Of a stretch of 56,814 nucleotides of DNA, positions 49,620-56,814 are shown in pieces. Position 1 is the stretch's first letter. Every line of letters begins with the position of its first letter. Below the pieces are notes generated by a model. That model did no database searches. It saw nothing but the letters and a program-made list of their open reading frames with translations, and had not been told where the DNA came from. Source of the stretch: Streptomyces griseorubiginosus (lineage in GTDB: Bacteria > Actinomycetota > Actinomycetes > Streptomycetales > Streptomycetaceae); assembly GCF_017614965.1 (NCBI RefSeq), contig NZ_WVUG01000019.1:1-56814 (forward strand), in the 5' to 3' direction. A program made the translations under genes and the position numbers.

Positions 49620-51497
49620 TCACAGGTGGCGGCGCTGGCCGGCGACCTGGCGGTCGTACTCCTCGCGGGCCCGTAGGGCGGCCTCGCGGGAGGCGGTCGC
49701 GGCGACCGGCACGTCCCACCAGGCCTCCGCCGGGGGAGCGGTGGCGGTGGCGGTGTCGGTCTCGACGTACACGCAGGTCGGGCGGTCGGAGGCGCGGGCC
49801 GCGGCGAGCGCCTCGCGCAGTTCGCGGACCGTCTTGGCGCGCAGGACGTCCATGCCGAGGCTGCCCGCGTTGGCGGCCAGGTCGACGGGGAGCGGGGCAC
49901 CGGAGAAGGTGCCGTCGGCGGCCCGGTAGCGGTAGGCGGTGCCGAAGCGCTCGCCGCCGACGGACTCGGACAGGCCGCCGATCGAGGCGTAGCCGTGGTT
50001 CTGGATGAGGACCAGGTTGACCGGCAGGCCCTCCTGGACGGCGGTGACGATCTCCGTCGGCATCATCAGATACGTGCCGTCACCGACCAGCGACCAGACG
50101 GGGGTGCCGGGGGCGGCCTGCTGGACGCCGATGCCGGCCGGGATCTCGTAGCCCATGCACGAGTAGCCGTACTCCAGGTGGTACTGGCGCCGGCTGCGGG
50201 CCCGCCACAGCTTGTGCAGATCGCCCGGGAGCGAACCGGCCGCGTTGATCACCACGTCCTCGTCACCGACGACCGCGTCCAGGGCGCCGAGCACCTGGGT
50301 CTGGGTCGGGACGGCGCTGTCGTCGGGGGCGGTGAAAGCAGCCTCGACGACCTGCTCCCAGCGTTCCTTTCCGGCGCGGTACTCGTCCTCGTAAACCCGG
50401 TTCACACGATGACCGGCCAGCGCCTCCGTCAACGCCGCGAGCCCGGCGCGCGCGTCGCAGACCACCGTGCGGGCGGCCAGCTTGTGCGCGTCGAAGGCCG
50501 CGATGTTGAGGTTGACGAAGCGGACGTCCGGCCGCTGGAAGAGCGTGTTGGAGGCGGTCGTGAAGTCCGTGTACCTGGTCCCCACACCGATCACCAGATC
50601 GGCCCCGCGCGCGATGTCGTCGCTGACCGCCGTGCCGGTGTGGCCGATGCCGCCGAGGTCGGCGGGGTGGTCGTGGCGCAGCGAGCCCTTGCCCGCCTGG
50701 GTCGAGGCGACCGGGATGCCGGTCGCGTCCACCAGCGCCTTCAGCGCGTCCTCGGCCCGGCTGTGGTGGACGCCGCCGCCCGCGACGATCAGCGGACGCT
50801 GGGCGCCCCTGATCGCCGCCACCGCCTGGGCCAGCTCCTGCGGATCGGGGGCGGGACGCCGTACGTGCCACACGCGCTCGGCGAAGAACTCCTCCGGCCA
50901 GTCGTACGCCTCGGCCTGGACGTCCTGCGGCAGGGCCAGGGTGACCGCGCCGGTCTCCACCGGGTCGGCGAGGACGCGCATGGCGTTCAGCGCGGAGGGG
51001 ATCAGGGCCTCGGGGCGGGTGACGCGGTCGAAGTACCGGGAGACCGGGCGCAGGGTGTCGTTCACCGACAGGTCCGCCTCCACCGGGTGCTCCAGCTGCT
51101 GCAGCAGCGGGTCTGCGACGCGGGTGGCGAAGTAGTCGCCGGGCAGCAGCAGGACCGGGAGGCGGTTGACGGTGGCGAGGGCGGCACCCGTGACCAGGTT
51201 GGTGGCGCCGGGGCCGATGGAGGTGGTGACCGCCTGCGCGGAGAGCCGGTCCAGCTGGCGGGCGTGGGCGACGGCCGCGTGCACCATCGCCTGCTCGTTG
51301 CGGCCCTGGTGGAACGGCATGGTGTCCTCGCCCGCCTCCAGCAGGGCCTGGCCGAGGCCGGCGACGTTGCCGTGGCCGAAGATGCCCCAGGTGCCGGCGA
51401 TCAGCCGCTGTCGTACGCCGTCGCGCTCGGTGTACTGGGCGGACAGGAACCGCACCAGGGCCTGGGCGACGGTCAGGCGGCGGGTGGGGGTGTTCAT
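49620..51497 (-). CDS. iolD: 3D-(3,5/4)-trihydroxycyclohexane-1,2-dione acylhydrolase
   Basis: A 625-aa ThDP enzyme: FGHGNVAGLGQALLEAGED, PFHQGRNEQAMVHAAVAHAR (catalytic Glu), TTSIGPGATNLVTGAALA, and the TPP motif GDGTYLMMPTEIVTAVQEGL with NHGYASIG. IolD opens the ring of the diketo intermediate to 5-deoxy-D-glucuronate. ATG overlaps the iolB stop as TGATG, so it is translationally coupled. Full-length and all motifs intact. Confidence 0.95.
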   Translation of the reverse strand: MNTPTRRLTVAQALVRFLSAQYTERDGVRQRLIAGTWGIFGHGNVAGLGQALLEAGEDTMPFHQGRNEQAMVHAAVAHARQLDRLSAQAVTTSIGPGATNLVTGAALATVNRLPVLLLPGDYFATRVADPLLQQLEHPVEADLSVNDTLRPVSRYFDRVTRPEALIPSALNAMRVLADPVETGAVTLALPQDVQAEAYDWPEEFFAERVWHVRRPAPDPQELAQAVAAIRGAQRPLIVAGGGVHHSRAEDALKALVDATGIPVASTQAGKGSLRHDHPADLGGIGHTGTAVSDDIARGADLVIGVGTRYTDFTTASNTLFQRPDVRFVNLNIAAFDAHKLAARTVVCDARAGLAALTEALAGHRVNRVYEDEYRAGKERWEQVVEAAFTAPDDSAVPTQTQVLGALDAVVGDEDVVINAAGSLPGDLHKLWRARSRRQYHLEYGYSCMGYEIPAGIGVQQAAPGTPVWSLVGDGTYLMMPTEIVTAVQEGLPVNLVLIQNHGYASIGGLSESVGGERFGTAYRYRAADGTFSGAPLPVDLAANAGSLGMDVLRAKTVRELREALAAARASDRPTCVYVETDTATATAPPAEAWWDVPVAATASREAALRAREEYDRQVAGQRRHL

Positions 51498-52387
51498 CAG
51501 GACTTCTCCGGTGCCGTGTAGAGGGGGAGGCGGGGGTCGACCGGCCGGCCGGCCCAGGTGTCGCGGATCCAGGCGTGATCGGGGTGGTCGCAGATCAGCC
51601 AGGCGCGCTCGGGCTCGGGGCCCGCCATGACGTTGAGGTAGTACATGTGGTGGCCGGGCACGGCCATGGACGGTCCGTGCCAGCCGTCGGGGATCAGTAC
51701 GACGTCGCCGTCGCGGACCTCGGCCAGGACGTCGGTGCCCCGACCGTGTCCGGAGGGGGAGACACGCTGGTAGCCGAGGCCGGGGATGCCGTCATGGCCC
51801 GCGAACTCGAAGTAGTAGACCTCTTCGAGGACGGACTCCTCGCCCGGCCGGTGCTCGTCGTGCTTGTGCGGCGGGAACGACGACCAGTTGCCGCCCGGCG
51901 TGATCACCTCGACGGCGATGAGCTTGTCGCACTCCAGGACGCCTGCCGCGCCGAAGTTGTTGACCTGCCGGGAGCAGTTGCCGGTGCCGCGCAGCTCCAC
52001 CGGAACCGAGGAGGCCGGCCCGTAGCGGGCGGGCAGCCGGCGGGTACAGCGCGCGCCGGTGAGGGCGAACCGTCCGCCGCCGGCGCTCGTGACGGTCGTA
52101 CGGGCGTCACGCGGCACGTAGGCGAAGTCGCTGACCGCGCTGAACACGCTCTCGCGGCCGGTGAGTTCGAAGGTGTCGTGGCCGAAGTCGTCGTCGGACG
52201 TCACCGTGCAGCCGCCGCTGAGCGGCAGCACGATCCACTCGCTCTCGCCGGTGTTGAAGGAGTGCGTGCCGCCCGGCGGCAGCTCCAGCACGCGCAGGCT
52301 GGAGTAGCCCCAGCCGGCCTTCTCGGGGGTGACGTCCACGACGTAGGGGCCGCCGAGGGCCTTTCCGGCGGGAAGGTGGTAGGTCAT
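51497..52387 (-). CDS. iolB: 5-deoxy-glucuronate isomerase
   Basis: A 296-aa bicupin: YSSLRVLELPPGGTHSFNTG, GENECFSxL-like central region, VITPGGNWSSFPPHKHDEHR (metal His/Glu), VLEEVYYFEF and DGWHGPSMAVPGHHMYYLNV. IolB converts 5-deoxyglucuronate to 5-dehydro-2-deoxygluconate, the substrate of IolC. ATG 52387 has GAGGAG upstream. Confidence 0.95.
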   Translation of the reverse strand: MTYHLPAGKALGGPYVVDVTPEKAGWGYSSLRVLELPPGGTHSFNTGESEWIVLPLSGGCTVTSDDDFGHDTFELTGRESVFSAVSDFAYVPRDARTTVTSAGGGRFALTGARCTRRLPARYGPASSVPVELRGTGNCSRQVNNFGAAGVLECDKLIAVEVITPGGNWSSFPPHKHDEHRPGEESVLEEVYYFEFAGHDGIPGLGYQRVSPSGHGRGTDVLAEVRDGDVVLIPDGWHGPSMAVPGHHMYYLNVMAGPEPERAWLICDHPDHAWIRDTWAGRPVDPRLPLYTAPEKS

Positions 52388-52421
52388 AGGGCACTCCTCG
52401 TCCGTGTCATGACAGCCGGGG

Positions 52422-53300
52422 TCACAGCAGCCCGACAGCCGTGTCCACCGCGTTCTCCACGCTGCCGTCGGCCGGGTAGAGCAGCGACCGGCCGACGACC
52501 ATCCCCAGCACCGTCGGCAGCCTGAGCGCCTTGCGCCAGCGCTCGTAGGCGCCCTCCTGGTCCTCGCCCACCTCGCCGCCGAGCAGGACCGTCGGCAGGG
52601 TGGAGGTCTCCAGGACCTCGCCCATGGCGTCCGGGTCCTCGGTGACGGGCAGCTTCAGCCAGGTGTAGGCGGAGGTGCCGCCGAGGCCCGAGGCGATGGC
52701 GATGGACTTCGTGACGGCCTCGGCGGACAGGTCGTTGTGGACCCTGCCGTCGATCCGGTGGGAGACGAACGGCTCGACGAACAGCGGCAGCCGGCGCTCC
52801 GCCATGGCGTCGATCGCGCGGGCGGTGGACTCCAGCGTGGTCAGCGAGCCCGGGTCGGCGTAGTCGATGCGCAGCAGCAGCTTGCCCGCGTCGAAGCGGA
52901 GGCGGGCGATGTCCTCGGCGCGGTGGCCGGTGAAGCGGTCGTCCAGCTCGAAGGCGGCGCCCGCGAGGCCCCCGCGGTTCATGGAGCCCATGACAACCTT
53001 GTCGTCGAGCACGCCGAGCAGCAGCAGGTCCTCCAGGATGTCGGCGGTGGCCAGCACCCCGTCGACGCCGGGCCGGGACAGCGCCACGCACAGGCGCTCC
53101 AGCAGGTCCCTCCGGTCCGCCATGGCGAGGGGGCGGCCGCCGACGCCGAGGGCGCCGCGAGCCGGGTGGTCGGCGGCCACGATCATCAGGCGGCCGCTGA
53201 CGCCGAGCAGCGGCCGGCGCCTGCGCCGCGCGGCCGCCTCGGCGATCGCCTCGGGGTGCCGGACCCGGACCGAGACGAGGCCGGGGATGCTGAGGGTCAA
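52422..53300 (-). CDS. class I aldolase-fold protein of the iol operon (Cgl0158/DUF2090-like)
   Basis: A 292-aa (beta/alpha)8 protein: LLGVSGRLMIVAADHPARGA near the N-terminus, VDGVLATADILEDLLLLGVL, LFVEPFVSHRIDGRVHND, TWLKLPVTEDPDAMGEVLET (Lys of the Schiff-base strand) and GGEVGEDQEGAYERWRKALR. The position between iolC and iolB fits the aldolase step (IolJ role), cleaving 2-deoxy-5-keto-gluconate 6-phosphate to DHAP and malonate semialdehyde. The TTG at 53300 has GGAG upstream; a start further 5' would overlap iolC. Confidence 0.82.
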   Translation of the reverse strand: MTLSIPGLVSVRVRHPEAIAEAAARRRRRPLLGVSGRLMIVAADHPARGALGVGGRPLAMADRRDLLERLCVALSRPGVDGVLATADILEDLLLLGVLDDKVVMGSMNRGGLAGAAFELDDRFTGHRAEDIARLRFDAGKLLLRIDYADPGSLTTLESTARAIDAMAERRLPLFVEPFVSHRIDGRVHNDLSAEAVTKSIAIASGLGGTSAYTWLKLPVTEDPDAMGEVLETSTLPTVLLGGEVGEDQEGAYERWRKALRLPTVLGMVVGRSLLYPADGSVENAVDTAVGLL

Positions 53301-53313
53301 GGAAGGCTCCGTT

Positions 53314-54294
53314 TCAGGCGACAGTGGCTCGCGCCAGCAGGTCTTCGACCTCGGCCGCGGTGGGCATCGCGGCGGAGCAGGCGAGGCGGGAGGCGACCAG
53401 GGCCCCGGCCGCGCCCGCGTACCGCATGGTTTCGGCCAACTCCCATCCGGACAGCAGACCGTGCACCAGCGCACCGCCGAAGGCGTCGCCCGCGCCGAGT
53501 CCGTTGGCCACCTCCACCGGGACCGGCGGGATCTCGGCGGTGGTGCCGTCACGGTGCACCGCCAGCACGCCCTCGGAGCCCTGCTTGACGACGGCCAGCC
53601 GCACCCCGGCCGCGAGCAGCGCCTCGGCGCAGGCCCTCGGTTCGCGCACGCCGGTGGCGACCTCGCACTCGTCGAGGTTGCCGACCGCGACGGTGGCGTG
53701 CCGCAGGGCCTCCGCGTAGTAGGGCCGGGCTTCCCCGGGGTCCTTCCAGGCTGTGTCACCCCAAAGCCGCGGCCGCCAGTCGAGGTCGAAGACGGTGACG
53801 CCGGTCCTGCCGCGGGCCTTCAGGGCGGCCAGCGTGGCGGAGCGGCTGGGCTCCTCGCTCAGGCCGGTGCCGGTGATCCAGAAGACGCGGCTCGCCCGAA
53901 TGGCGAAGAAGTCCAGGTCCCCGGTGTGTATCTCCAGGTCAGGGGCCTTAGGCTGCCGGTAGAAATAAAGAGGGAAGTCGTCCGGCGGAAAGATCTCGCA
54001 GAAGGTCACCGGTGTCGGGTACGCGGCGACGGGCGCGACCCAGCGGTCGTCGACGCCGAACTCCTTCAGCGCCTGGTGCACAAAGACGCCGAAGGGGTCG
54101 TCCCCGGTGCGGGTGATCACCGCGGTGGACCGGCCGAGCCGGGCGGCGGCGACCGCGACGTTCGCGGCCGAACCGCCGAGGAACTTGCCGAAGGTCTCGA
54201 CCCGCGGCAGGGCCACACCCGACTGCAGGGGGTAGAGATCCACCCCGATACGGCCCATGGTGATCAAGTCGAAGGGCGGGGCTGACTCGGCCAT
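53314..54294 (-). CDS. iolC: 5-dehydro-2-deoxygluconokinase
   Basis: A 326-aa PfkB-family kinase: LITMGRIGVDLYPLQSGVAL, FGKFLGGSAANVAVAAARLG (substrate GG motif), RTGDDPFGVF, and NGLGAGDAFGGALVHGLL with the anion-hole/base Asp. It phosphorylates 5-dehydro-2-deoxygluconate. First gene of the iol operon, 284 nt from the divergent ABC-transporter gene, with GAGGAG before the ATG. An AT-richer codon patch occurs around 53945-53985 (CCTCTTTATTTCTACCGG), unusual next to its neighbours but present in this gene family. Confidence 0.95.
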   Translation of the reverse strand: MAESAPPFDLITMGRIGVDLYPLQSGVALPRVETFGKFLGGSAANVAVAAARLGRSTAVITRTGDDPFGVFVHQALKEFGVDDRWVAPVAAYPTPVTFCEIFPPDDFPLYFYRQPKAPDLEIHTGDLDFFAIRASRVFWITGTGLSEEPSRSATLAALKARGRTGVTVFDLDWRPRLWGDTAWKDPGEARPYYAEALRHATVAVGNLDECEVATGVREPRACAEALLAAGVRLAVVKQGSEGVLAVHRDGTTAEIPPVPVEVANGLGAGDAFGGALVHGLLSGWELAETMRYAGAAGALVASRLACSAAMPTAAEVEDLLARATVA

Positions 54295-54350
54295 GTGTGC
54301 TCCTCGGACGGGACTGGGGACGCGGGTCCCAAGGGGCCTGCCGCCTCCCA

Positions 54351-54380
54351 GGTGTAGGCCCCGACCGAGGGCGCTGTCAA
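54351..54380 (-). promoter_or_regulatory. candidate promoter for iolC operon
   Basis: Minus strand TTGACA (54380-54375), 18-bp spacer, TACACC (54356-54351); transcription would start near 54345, about 50 nt before the iolC ATG. Confidence 0.6.
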
Positions 54381-54385
54381 TAGTT

Positions 54386-54427
54386 TGTACTTACATTCGG
54401 ACTAGCTCGTGAAATGATGTCTTAACA
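54386..54427. promoter_or_regulatory. candidate GntR operator pair between divergent iol promoters
   Basis: TGTACTTACA at 54386-54395 and TGTCTTAACA at 54418-54427 both fit TGT-N4-ACA and lie 32 bp apart (about three helical turns), between the two outward-facing TTGACA boxes. A dimeric repressor bound here could block both promoters. The GntR/HutC gene at the end of the operon is the obvious candidate. Confidence 0.5.
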
Positions 54428-54432
54428 AAGTA

Positions 54433-54461
54433 TTGACAGCGGGCGCGGCCGGGGGTTTGAT
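54433..54461 (+). promoter_or_regulatory. candidate promoter for the sugar ABC transporter
   Basis: TTGACA (54433-54438), 17-bp spacer, TTTGAT (54456-54461). The -35 is perfect, the -10 weak. The leader to the ATG at 54580 would be about 110 nt. Confidence 0.5.
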
Positions 54462-54579
54462 CCCGTCCCAGCGCAACCGCCGCGTTTGCGGCGGACGACC
54501 CGAACATGCCAAGATCCCGGGCTCTGGATCTTCGAGATCCCTTCCTTTCCCCCGAAAGCACAGTGAGGTGCCAGGAAAG

Positions 54580-55599
54580 ATGGACCGCTCTTCTCACCCC
54601 CGCTCCCGCAGACTCGTACCCGTCGTCGCGGTGGCTGCGGCGGCTGCCCTGACCCTCGCCGGCTGCTCCAGCAGTTCCGGGGGCAAGAAGTCCGAGGACA
54701 ACGGCGCGGCGGCCTCCGCCGGCAAGGCCACCACCCCCCGCATGACCGTCGCGCTGGTCACGCACCAGTCGCCCGGCGACACCTTCTGGGACATCGTCCG
54801 CAAGGGTGCCGAGGCGGCCGCGGCCAAGGACAACATCAAGCTGATCTACTCCGCCGACCCGAACGCGGGCAACCAGTCCAACCTGGTGCAGAACGCGATC
54901 GACCAGAAGGTGGACGGGATCGCGGTCACCCTCGCCAAGCCGGACGCCCTCAAGGCCGTCATCGCCAAGGCCAAGTCGTCCAACATTCCGGTGGTCGGCC
55001 TCAACTCCGGCGTGAGCGACTGGAAGAAGCTCGGTCTGATGGAGTTCTTCGGCCAGGACGAGACGGTGGCCGGTGAGGCCTTCGGCAAGAAGCTCAACGC
55101 GCTCGGCGCCAAGCACGCCGTCTGTGTCGTCCAGGAGCAGGGCAACATCGGTCTGACCCAGCGCTGCGACGGCCTGAAGAGCACCTTCTCCGGCAAGACC
55201 GAGGTCCTCAACGTCAACGGCACGGACATGCCGTCCGTGAAGTCGACCATCACCGCCAAGCTGAAGCAGGACACCTCCATCGACTACGTCGCCACGCTCG
55301 GCGCGCCCTTCGCGCTGACCGCGGTGCAGTCGGTGTCGGACGCCGGCTCCAAGGCGAAGGTCGCCACCTTCGACCTCAACAAGGACCTCACCACCGCCAT
55401 CAGCAAGGGCACGATCCAGTTCGCGGTGGACCAGCAGCCGTACCTGCAGGGCTACCTGGCGATCGACTCGCTGTGGCTCTACAAGAACAACGGCAACTAC
55501 AGCGGCGGCGGTGAGCAGCCCGTGCTGACCGGCCCGGCCTTCGTCGACAAGTCCAACGTCGCCCAGGTCGCGCAGTTCGCCGCGAAGGGCACCAGGTGA
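54580..55599 (+). CDS. sugar ABC transporter substrate-binding lipoprotein (ribose/inositol type)
   Basis: A 339-aa periplasmic-binding-protein-like lipoprotein. Signal peptide with lipobox LAGC (Cys near residue 28: ALTLAGCSSSSG), then a Ser/Gly/Lys linker and a type I fold: MTVALVTHQSPGDTFWDIVR, IYSADPNAGNQSNLVQNAID, VDGIAVTLAKPDALKAVIAK, VCVVQEQGNIGLTQRCDGLK and FAVDQQPYLQGYLAIDSLWL. Divergence from the iol operon makes myo-inositol the likely ligand, which is inference from context. A start at 54580 gives a normal n-region. Confidence 0.92.
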   Translation: MDRSSHPRSRRLVPVVAVAAAAALTLAGCSSSSGGKKSEDNGAAASAGKATTPRMTVALVTHQSPGDTFWDIVRKGAEAAAAKDNIKLIYSADPNAGNQSNLVQNAIDQKVDGIAVTLAKPDALKAVIAKAKSSNIPVVGLNSGVSDWKKLGLMEFFGQDETVAGEAFGKKLNALGAKHAVCVVQEQGNIGLTQRCDGLKSTFSGKTEVLNVNGTDMPSVKSTITAKLKQDTSIDYVATLGAPFALTAVQSVSDAGSKAKVATFDLNKDLTTAISKGTIQFAVDQQPYLQGYLAIDSLWLYKNNGNYSGGGEQPVLTGPAFVDKSNVAQVAQFAAKGTR

Positions 55600-56675
55600 C
55601 GAGTATGACCCAGCACGCCGAGCCGGCGGTGAAGACACCGCCGGCCCCCGGCCCCAAGGAGACCGACGGCCGGACGGCCGAACGTCCCCTGGCCGTACGC
55701 CTGTTGGCCCGGCCCGAGGTGGGTGTGTTCCTCGGCGCCGTGGCGGTCTACGTGTTCTTCCTGATCGCCGCCCCGCCGGTGCGCGAGGCCAGCGCCATGG
55801 CGAACATCCTCTACCAGTCGTCCACTCTCGGCATCGTGACCATCCCGGTCGCCCTGCTGATGATCGGCGGTGAGTTCGACCTGTCGTCCGGCGTCGGCGT
55901 GATCACCTCCGCGCTGACCGCGAGCATGACGGCCTACCAGCTGACCCTCAACGTCTGGGTCGGCGTCGTCGCCGCGCTGATCGTGTCCCTGGCCATCGGC
56001 TTCTTCAACGGCTGGATGGTCGTCAAGACCGGTCTGCCCAGCTTCCTGGTCACCCTGGGCACCTTCCTGATCCTCCAGGGCGTCAACCTCGCGGTGACCA
56101 AGCTGGTCACCGGCAACGTCGCCACCGACGACATCAGCGACATGGACGGCTTCAACACGGCCAAGGACGTCTTCGCCTCCAGCTTCGACATCGGCGGCGT
56201 GCAGGTGAAGATCACCGTGTTCTGGTGGCTGCTGTTCGCGGCGATCGCCACCTGGGTGCTGCTGCGCACCAGGTACGGAAACTGGATCTTCGCGGTCGGC
56301 GGCAACAAGGACTCCGCGCGGGCCGTCGGTGTCCCCGTGGCCTTCACCAAGATCTCCCTGTTCATGCTGGTCGGCTTCGGCGCCTGGTTCGTCGGCATGC
56401 ACCAGCTGTTCTCGTTCAACACCGTCCAGTCCGGTGAGGGTGTCGGCATCGAGCTGATCTACATCTCCGGCGCGGTGATCGGCGGCTGTCTGCTGACCGG
56501 CGGCTACGGCTCCGCCATCGGCCCGGTCTTCGGCGCGTTCATGTTCGGCATGGTGCAGCAGGGCATCGTGTACGCCGGCTGGAACCCCGACTGGTTCAAG
56601 GCCTTCCTCGGCGTCATGCTGCTCGGCGCCGTCCTGATCAATCTGTGGGTCCAGCGCACCATGACCCGGAGGTGA
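55596..56675 (+). CDS. sugar ABC transporter permease (ribose/inositol type)
   Basis: A 359-aa RbsC-like permease with about ten membrane helices: SSTLGIVTIPVALLMIGGEFDLSSGV and LPSFLVTLGTFLILQGVNLA are typical, as is the EAA-like loop GGNKDSARAVGVP. GTG 55596 overlaps the binding-protein stop and has AAGGG at 6 nt; ATG 55605 is the alternative. It forms the membrane channel for the divergent iol-linked importer. Confidence 0.92.
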   Translation: MTSMTQHAEPAVKTPPAPGPKETDGRTAERPLAVRLLARPEVGVFLGAVAVYVFFLIAAPPVREASAMANILYQSSTLGIVTIPVALLMIGGEFDLSSGVGVITSALTASMTAYQLTLNVWVGVVAALIVSLAIGFFNGWMVVKTGLPSFLVTLGTFLILQGVNLAVTKLVTGNVATDDISDMDGFNTAKDVFASSFDIGGVQVKITVFWWLLFAAIATWVLLRTRYGNWIFAVGGNKDSARAVGVPVAFTKISLFMLVGFGAWFVGMHQLFSFNTVQSGEGVGIELIYISGAVIGGCLLTGGYGSAIGPVFGAFMFGMVQQGIVYAGWNPDWFKAFLGVMLLGAVLINLWVQRTMTRR

Positions 56676-56679
56676 CCCG

Positions 56680-56814
56680 ATGACAGACAACGGAACCGGA
56701 ACCCACGGAGCGATCCTCGCGGACACCCCGCCGGAGGGCGGGGACACCCCGATCGTCGAGCTACGAGGCGCCGGCAAGTCCTACGGCAACATCCGCGCCC
56801 TGCACGGCGTCAGC
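56680..56814 (+). CDS. sugar ABC transporter ATP-binding protein (5' part, runs off the window)
   Basis: The first 45 codons: MTDNGTGTHGAILADTPPEG, then PIVELRGAGKSYGNIRALHG, the A-loop strand of an RbsA-like ATPase. GGAGG at 8 nt. Walker motifs lie beyond the window. Third gene of the ABC transporter operon. Confidence 0.88.
   Translation, partial: MTDNGTGTHGAILADTPPEGGDTPIVELRGAGKSYGNIRALHGVS

Overview
The window is very GC-rich, uses GTG and TTG starts freely, and packs genes into ATGA-overlapping operons. It encodes a WhiB-family regulator, a Dps protein, Cys-free bL31/bL33/bL36 ribosomal proteins and an actinobacterial-type inositol (iol) operon. I read it as a chromosomal segment of a Streptomyces or close relative.

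Layout. (1) 0.1-2.1 kb: potassium channel and a P450 without a recognisable ExxR motif. (2) 2.3-9.7 kb: XRE-cupin regulator and a tightly coupled operon (M24 hydrolase-like protein, TPP-dependent E1 alpha and beta, amidohydrolase, bicupin, SDR) that ends in the remnant of an NAD(P)-dependent dehydrogenase. It looks catabolic; I cannot name the substrate. (3) 9.8-17.1 kb: housekeeping and stress genes (HhH protein, DUF3140, Dps, WhiB, alpha/beta hydrolase, TauE/SafE permease, zinc-independent ribosomal proteins, cobK, cobF, DUF309). (4) 17.2-23.1 kb: a 5.8-kb island in tRNA-Pro(GGG), bounded by 49-bp direct repeats, with a frameshifted tyrosine integrase, a VapBC-like pair and small uncharacterised genes. 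(5) 23.4-25.4 kb: small tail-anchored protein, enoyl-CoA hydratase/isomerase, TetR. (6) 25.6-48.4 kb: a surface-glycan locus with an APH-like kinase, a FemAB/GNAT-like transferase, a 946-aa phosphoribosyltransferase/kinase-like/HAD fusion, a flippase, a multi-membrane-span protein, three family-2 glycosyltransferases, a polysaccharide deacetylase, two GH16 enzymes, a GH15-like protein, two nucleotide-sugar epimerase/dehydratase relatives and a GGDEF-EAL protein. (7) 48.5-56.8 kb: inositol catabolism (iolC, aldolase, iolB, iolD, an internally deleted mmsA, GntR) divergent from a sugar ABC transporter that runs off the right edge.

Three themes cut across the regions. Short tandem repeats sit repeatedly at gene junctions, including a 17-bp array that turns one junction into a chain of TGATG stop/start overlaps. 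Several enzymes lack a hallmark catalytic residue (P450, M24, SDR, RmlB-like, GalE-like, GH15). A 19-bp motif, TATACNNYGTAARNRTAYG, recurs 40-46 nt upstream of three glycan-locus genes and of the tetR gene.

The best candidates for an undescribed system are the glycan locus with its PRTase/kinase-like/HAD fusion and the M24/E1/amidohydrolase/bicupin operon. All calls come from reading the sequence and its translations; no database search was run.
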